Assembly: GCA_029856055.1 (NCBI GenBank)
Contig: JAHQWF010000109.1
Span: forward strand, 1 to 18,914
Length of the DNA: 18,914 nucleotides
Origin: Candidatus Njordarchaeota archaeon
GTDB taxonomy: Archaea; Asgardarchaeota; Njordarchaeia; Njordarchaeales; Njordarchaeaceae
Direction of reading: 5' to 3'
Below the pieces are notes generated by a model. It was given only the letters and a program-made list of their open reading frames with translations, made no database searches and had not been told where the DNA came from. The position numbers and the translations under genes are program-made. Position 1 is the stretch's first letter. Every line of letters begins with the position of its first letter. This document shows positions 14,987-18,914 of this stretch, piece by piece.

Positions 14987-15385
14987 ATGTTCTACGGATT
15001 AAAGAGGATATATATATTTAATTCAACGGGGTTACAAGCATATATAACAATCCTAAATAATGAAGATGATGTGGAGATTAAATTTATATTTGATAACGAT
15101 GCAACAGTTAAGGGTATGGCTATATCAGCCAGGCTCTTGAAGCTATTAGGCTCCTCTAAAAGAAGACCTGTCTTCATGTATAAAGACAATATTGTTATGT
15201 ATTTGGATAAAATTATGTTAATTGGAATTACAGAGAATCATTTTTCAGATGAGGAAATGAATAATATAAGAGCTATTTTAGGTCAACTTCATGAGTATAT
15301 AGCTATGATAGACAGCGAAGATGTAGGAGCATTTATAAGAAATCTAGTCTATTTTATCAAGAAAAAGAAGTCAGGTACTTCTTAG
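14987..15385 (+). CDS. Longin/roadblock-like small protein of unknown function
   Basis: 132 residues. The pattern is strand (RIYIFNSTGLQAYITIL), acidic turn, helix (GMAISARLLKLLG), two or three strands (RPVFMYKDN, IVMYLDKIMLIGIT) and a long helix (SDEEMNNIRAILGQLHEYI). This order is the one seen in longin/roadblock domains, which often serve as dimerisation platforms for small GTPases; I infer the fold from pattern only. It ends in Lys-rich residues. The start has GTGAT (14976-14980). It lies 22 nt before the archaemetzincin gene and is probably co-transcribed with it. No family name recognised. Confidence 0.65.
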   Translation: MFYGLKRIYIFNSTGLQAYITILNNEDDVEIKFIFDNDATVKGMAISARLLKLLGSSKRRPVFMYKDNIVMYLDKIMLIGITENHFSDEEMNNIRAILGQLHEYIAMIDSEDVGAFIRNLVYFIKKKKSGTS

Positions 15386-15407
15386 GGAACTTTTTTGGCT
15401 GATTTCC

Positions 15408-15923
15408 ATGAAATTTTTATTGACAGTATATTTCGATAAGAATTGCGATTATACTGTTAGGAGCGAAGTTAGGAATATACTAAGCGAATTATTCAGGAAT
15501 GTAGAAAAGGAATATAGATCATTTAACTTGTTAATTGATTCAGCCTTTGATCAAGTTAGGAAACAGTATGATGCTGGATCAATCTTTCACATGTTGTCTG
15601 GTATGACGCAAAAAGGTTTCTTTCTTGGTATTGTGTCGGAGGATATATTTGTTGATGATCTAAATTTTGTTTTTGGTGTCGCTTACCCCTGGAAAGGTGC
15701 CGTAATATCTACATATAGATTAGCATTAACGGAAATCGAAGGTAAGTTTAGAGAGCGCTTATTAAAAACCATAAAGCATGAATTGGGACATATTTTTGGT
15801 CTAAAGCATTGTAATAAAAATTGTGTAATGAGATTTGCCAATAGTCTTTATGAACTAGATATGAAAGCTAAAGATTACTGCGATGATTGCATTAGTGCTC
15901 TGAGAAAGCTTGGTTTAATTTAG
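15408..15923 (+). CDS. amzA: Archaemetzincin, zinc metalloprotease
   Basis: 171 residues, close to the ~180 of archaeal AmzA. The signature is complete: H124-E125-x-x-H128-x-x-G-x-x-H134-C135, then C139, the met-turn M141, and C158-x-x-C161. In the family three His bind the catalytic zinc and four Cys bind a second structural zinc. No signal peptide, so it is cytoplasmic; physiological substrates are not known for archaeal members. N-terminal strands (MKFLLTVYFDKN) and YDAGSIFHML fit the fold. The start at ATG 15408 has at best a weak ribosome site, suggesting coupling to the upstream gene. The last 4 bp overlap the convergent gene at 15920. Confidence 0.9.
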   Translation: MKFLLTVYFDKNCDYTVRSEVRNILSELFRNVEKEYRSFNLLIDSAFDQVRKQYDAGSIFHMLSGMTQKGFFLGIVSEDIFVDDLNFVFGVAYPWKGAVISTYRLALTEIEGKFRERLLKTIKHELGHIFGLKHCNKNCVMRFANSLYELDMKAKDYCDDCISALRKLGLI

Positions 15924-16405
15924 GTTGAAGTCAAAACGAAGTTTCGTACGAGAAAAATTAATTTAGCTGGTAAATTTCTTTGTAGAAATATTCTTATAAC
16001 GAATGCTTTATTGACTGATTGGGCTGGATGAATTGATTTTTCAATTAAATCTCTTCTGATTTTTTTTAACTGGAGTATGTCTGTACGAATATGATCTTCT
16101 TTTGTTTCAATAGACATCCATAATTTTTTAGTTTCTGGTAATAAATTATAATCTCGTGGAATTACATCTAGATAACCTATTACATCATTAATTGTACCTT
16201 GTATATATATTCTTGAGACTTTATCGTAGAAGACTTTTCCTGATAGGGCTATATGTTTCTCTTTAATTAAGCTTTTTATTTCTGGAGAATTTAGGAAAGA
16301 TAATAATGTATTTAGAAAGGTCTCTATATGTATAGTCATGGTATCAACTACATGGATAAATTCTTTCTTGCTCAAGATTATCCCCAAATGGTTAGATTGA
16401 AGCAT
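15920..16405 (-). CDS. Unknown protein, convergent and overlapping with amzA
   Basis: 161 residues. The sequence alternates helices (FIHVVDTMTIHIETFLNTLL, EIKSLIKEKHIAL) and a few strands (SGKVFYDKVSRIYIQG, DVIGYLDVI), with a basic C-terminus. No signal peptide, membrane segment or metal motif. I do not recognise it. No SD precedes the ATG at 16405, but GTTAAAGA on the minus strand (16429-16436) lies ~27 nt upstream, so a leaderless start is plausible. Its stop overlaps the amzA stop by 4 bp. The frame is protein-like over its whole length and does not shadow another gene, which supports it being real. Confidence 0.6.
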   Translation of the reverse strand: MLQSNHLGIILSKKEFIHVVDTMTIHIETFLNTLLSFLNSPEIKSLIKEKHIALSGKVFYDKVSRIYIQGTINDVIGYLDVIPRDYNLLPETKKLWMSIETKEDHIRTDILQLKKIRRDLIEKSIHPAQSVNKAFVIRIFLQRNLPAKLIFLVRNFVLTST

Positions 16406-16481
16406 TAAACGTAGTTAATGCGCATCTATCTTTAACACAATACAAGACATCTCTATAGAACGGTACTGGGTCATAACTTAT

Positions 16482-17156
16482 TTAAACTATTAATTTTGTT
16501 GGTATTAGTTTTCTTCTTATTTTTAGAGATAATATCTTAGCTATTGATGGATTATTTGTAACTGGTATTGTTCTACCTATTCTTATGCTGTTTAATACAT
16601 CATTTAATTCTCGTGATTTTGATTGAATTATTGTAAAAGCTAAACCTATAGCCTCAGGAAGATGTGCATCGCTTCCAGCTACAGAAGCTATATTGTTATT
16701 AATAGCGAAATCAAGAGCTTTCTTGTTAAAGATTGGTATTATGGATCCCGCGTTATATACTTCTATAGCATCAAAGTTTATTTTCTTTATAGCCATTCCT
16801 ATGCCTTTTCTCAAGAAATCGAAAGGATGGGGAACTATTATAATAGCGTTTTTTCTTCTTCCAAACTTTATAGCAGTTGGAAGAGGAGCATTTTTTTCAG
16901 GTGCTTCATGGACGCCGAGCAAAATCAGATGGCCATTAAGTGTAGTCACCTCTACTCCAGGTATTACTAATATCTCTTTAGTATTAATACAGTTAGTTAA
17001 TTTCTCCAGCTCGTCTTCCGTCAAGGGAATATCGTGATCGGTTATTGCTACGCCAGCTAGATTCTTCTTTTTAGCCATTTTAATCATTTTACAAGGTGAT
17101 GAAACACCATCTGATCTGCTTGTATGCACATGTAAGTCAACTGGAATTAGTTGCAC
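16482..17156 (-). CDS. PHP-domain phosphoesterase
   Basis: 224 residues from GTG 17156. All metal-site motifs of a PHP phosphoesterase are present: DLHVHT with H9 and H11, SDG (D16), ITDHD (38-42), PGVE (E69), PHPFD (H110) and GSDAH (161-165). The family hydrolyses phosphoesters with two or three metal ions; stand-alone archaeal members of this length have been linked to nucleotide, histidinol-phosphate or RNA substrates, so the substrate is unassigned. The frame is also open to GTG 17165, three codons earlier. The start at 17156 is favoured by AAAGGTG (17163-17169) at 6 nt; a leaderless start at 17165 is the alternative. It is divergent from the surface-protein gene. Confidence 0.85.
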   Translation of the reverse strand: MQLIPVDLHVHTSRSDGVSSPCKMIKMAKKKNLAGVAITDHDIPLTEDELEKLTNCINTKEILVIPGVEVTTLNGHLILLGVHEAPEKNAPLPTAIKFGRRKNAIIIVPHPFDFLRKGIGMAIKKINFDAIEVYNAGSIIPIFNKKALDFAINNNIASVAGSDAHLPEAIGLAFTIIQSKSRELNDVLNSIRIGRTIPVTNNPSIAKILSLKIRRKLIPTKLIV

Positions 17157-17195
17157 CTTATGCACCTTTTTGTTTTGTGTTGGACGATCTAATTA

Positions 17196-17205
17196 GTCTT
17201 ATTTA
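17196..17205 (-). promoter_or_regulatory. Candidate TATA box for the PHP gene
   Basis: On the minus strand GATAAATAAG lies so that transcription would begin near 17175, about 10-20 nt before the two possible GTG starts. It stands in the short divergent region shared with the surface-protein gene. Confidence 0.35.
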
Positions 17206-17230
17206 TCATATCTATTGGGAGGTTATATCT

Positions 17231-18914
17231 TTGGTAGGATTAAGAAGAATAAGTTTATTTATATTAATTTTGATTTCTCTAGCAAATTTATCAACTGTAT
17301 CCTTATTTTCAATGAGTTTATTGAAGGGATCAGGTAATACAGTTATTGATAACAACTGGGTGATAGGCGAATCTATACTTGTAAAAATAGATTATGATAA
17401 GATTATTATGCCTTATGATTATTTGATTTCAAAAGGAGAGTACGTAGCAGGTAACTTAGTCTCGCTATTTTCCAATGATAGTGATGATTTAACTATTAAG
17501 GTAGAAAATATACCAGAATTAGAGATCTTTGTGTTCCTAGAGATAAAAGGGGAGGGTTGGCTTAATCTTTATGCATGTTATGATCTATATTCAACGACAT
17601 CTAACAGTTTAATAGCCTCAGACTTTATAAGATTAAATGTCAGTGTATACAATACTAAATCTTTGCAATTTGAGTATCTAGGTTTAACTGATGGTAATAA
17701 ATACTGGGTTGAGAATAGGTATATGACTGGAGATAATAAATTGATTTTGAGGATAAATGGTGAGGGCGAAAACGATCAATATATTTTCTTTATGGCTAGA
17801 ATAAGTTTCGTTTATTTCACATTAGCACCAGAGATTGTGAGTTTAGAAACAGAGTATAATTATGTAACAGAAATGACTATAATACATAAAGTAGAAATAA
17901 CAACGGAGTACGAGGAAGCATTCATACAGTTTATTAATATGTCGAGATGGTGGAGGTTTTTATACTCCGATCCAGAAGTGGAGTGGTTTTATCCTAACAG
18001 AACAATAAGGACGCAGCATAAGGGTTATCATATTTTGTTCTTCTCTAGCAATGATGTGTGGAATTATCCCTGGAAAAAGGTTTCAAAAATAGTTTTCATT
18101 GATTCGCGGGGTAATTATATTCCATTTGAGATGTTTGATGTATATTATAGACTTATTACAAAGGAGCTTCAATACATAAAATCATATAGGTTCATCAAGA
18201 ACATTATAGTACAGAATCCATTGAATATATCATTGTGTAATTATCCTCTTAAATTAATGCTAAACGAATCCAACTTCAATTTTCTTTCAGTTAACCCAGA
18301 TTTATCAGATATTTTCTTTCAGTTAGCGGGATATGGAATAGGTCGGACAGAGGAGTATTATATTGAATATTGGGATGGTTTAAAAGCTGTTATATGGATT
18401 AAGCCAACACTAGTATATTCAGGTACCACTGTGCTAGAGATGCTTTATGGATCAGAGAATAATGCTACTATTCCTGATCCTGACGCGAGTCTATTAGATG
18501 TGGTAAAAAATGATTTCAATAGTCCAGATGAGTTGAATGACTGGGAAACGAATGACACTGGATGGATTGTTTACACAGTCATAGACCCAACAGATGACTC
18601 ATTATTTCATCAAAAAACATCAAGTCATTCTAATATAATGTCTCGAAAAAATTATTCAGCTATAACTAAAATAAAAACTAGTTTATCTTCTTTCAATTTT
18701 AATGCAAGTTATAATCCTATATATTTAGGCACTTACTTGCTCTATTTAGATGATCAAAATTTTATCTGCTTTGAAATAAAAAAGAACTCAACAGGCGGTT
18801 ATATATCACTCTACCAAATAAAAAATGGACATATTCTAACAACAGATAATTCTACTTTGGAGATTAACTTTATCAATGATCTATGGAGAGTGGATTTAGA
18901 TGGCTATATTAATG
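17231..18914 (+). CDS. Secreted DUF2341-containing surface protein (3'-partial)
   Basis: Open from TTG 17231 to the end of the window (561 codons visible, no stop). The SD GGGAGGT (17217-17223) stands 7 nt before the TTG. The N-terminus is a signal peptide or anchor: RR, then FILILISLANLSTVSLF. Residues ~330-450 match the DUF2341 pattern: YPLKLMLNESNF, SDIFF, YYIEYWDG, AVIWIKPTLVYSGTT, LEMLYGSENNAT. This is followed by NDFNSPDELNDW, the entry to a LamG/concanavalin-like sandwich, as is usual for these proteins. The first ~300 residues are beta-rich and unrecognised. Many N-x-S/T sequons (for example NDS, NVS, NMS, NRT, NIS, NES, NAT, NDT, NYS, NAS, NST) indicate a heavily N-glycosylated extracellular or S-layer-associated protein. 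Binding of sugars or cell-surface partners is inferred from the domain family. Confidence 0.85.
   Translation, partial: MVGLRRISLFILILISLANLSTVSLFSMSLLKGSGNTVIDNNWVIGESILVKIDYDKIIMPYDYLISKGEYVAGNLVSLFSNDSDDLTIKVENIPELEIFVFLEIKGEGWLNLYACYDLYSTTSNSLIASDFIRLNVSVYNTKSLQFEYLGLTDGNKYWVENRYMTGDNKLILRINGEGENDQYIFFMARISFVYFTLAPEIVSLETEYNYVTEMTIIHKVEITTEYEEAFIQFINMSRWWRFLYSDPEVEWFYPNRTIRTQHKGYHILFFSSNDVWNYPWKKVSKIVFIDSRGNYIPFEMFDVYYRLITKELQYIKSYRFIKNIIVQNPLNISLCNYPLKLMLNESNFNFLSVNPDLSDIFFQLAGYGIGRTEEYYIEYWDGLKAVIWIKPTLVYSGTTVLEMLYGSENNATIPDPDASLLDVVKNDFNSPDELNDWETNDTGWIVYTVIDPTDDSLFHQKTSSHSNIMSRKNYSAITKIKTSLSSFNFNASYNPIYLGTYLLYLDDQNFICFEIKKNSTGGYISLYQIKNGHILTTDNSTLEINFINDLWRVDLDGYIN

Noticed and set aside
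16662..17037. Two plus-strand frames of ~100 aa opposite the PHP gene
   Set aside because: The minus strand encodes all PHP motifs; the plus frames are Ser/Phe/Tyr-rich shadows.
1..18914. CRISPR arrays, tRNA/rRNA genes, transposases or integrase sites
   Set aside because: No regularly spaced repeats, no cloverleaf-like segment with tRNA consensus boxes and no transposase or integrase motifs were seen on reading both strands.

Overview
The window looks like a piece of a hyperthermophilic crenarchaeal (Thermoproteota) chromosome. It is AT-rich and densely packed. TTG and GTG starts are frequent, Shine-Dalgarno (SD) sequences match the archaeal 16S tail (GGAGGTGAT-like, often only GGTGAT), and Arg codons are mostly AGA/AGG. 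The gene content (KorABC ferredoxin oxidoreductase, COG2112 kinase, archaemetzincin, DUF2341 surface protein) fits Desulfurococcales; a Staphylothermus-like organism is my guess, not a proven placement. There are no rRNA or tRNA genes, CRISPR arrays or insertion sequences, and no gene-free stretch longer than about 175 bases.

Layout. (1) 1-3130: a tight plus-strand cluster of a multi-pass membrane protein (cut by the window edge), a ParA/MinD-like ATPase, a small helical protein and a protein with a winged-helix-like region. None has an obvious function; this is the best candidate for an undescribed system. (2) 3127-5926: a possible 28-aa ORF, a ureohydrolase (agmatinase/arginase superfamily), and a GlmS paralogue whose glutaminase domain has lost its catalytic Cys. 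(3) 6008-8532: korA-korB-korC, a 2-oxoacid:ferredoxin oxidoreductase operon, probably leaderless, whose gamma gene has a perfect ribosome site but no ATG/GTG/TTG start. (4) 8650-14299: a Gfo/Idh/MocA sugar dehydrogenase, a small membrane protein, a small minus-strand gene with its own promoter, then an operon of true GlmS, a COG2112 kinase-like protein, a DegT/DnrJ/EryC1 aminotransferase and a 49-aa four-Cys protein. (5) 14306-17165: a winged-helix-like minus-strand gene divergent from a longin/roadblock-like small protein, archaemetzincin, an unknown minus-strand gene overlapping it by 4 bp, and a PHP phosphoesterase. (6) 17231-end: the first ~560 residues of a secreted, sequon-rich DUF2341 surface protein.

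How it may fit together: GlmS makes glucosamine-6-phosphate, which leads to UDP-GlcNAc. A Gfo/Idh/MocA dehydrogenase plus a DegT aminotransferase is the known pair that converts UDP-GlcNAc or UDP-GlcNAcA to a 3-amino derivative. The middle of the window therefore reads as an amino-sugar supply locus, plausibly for the N-glycans of surface proteins such as the one at the right edge. That link is inference from gene content.
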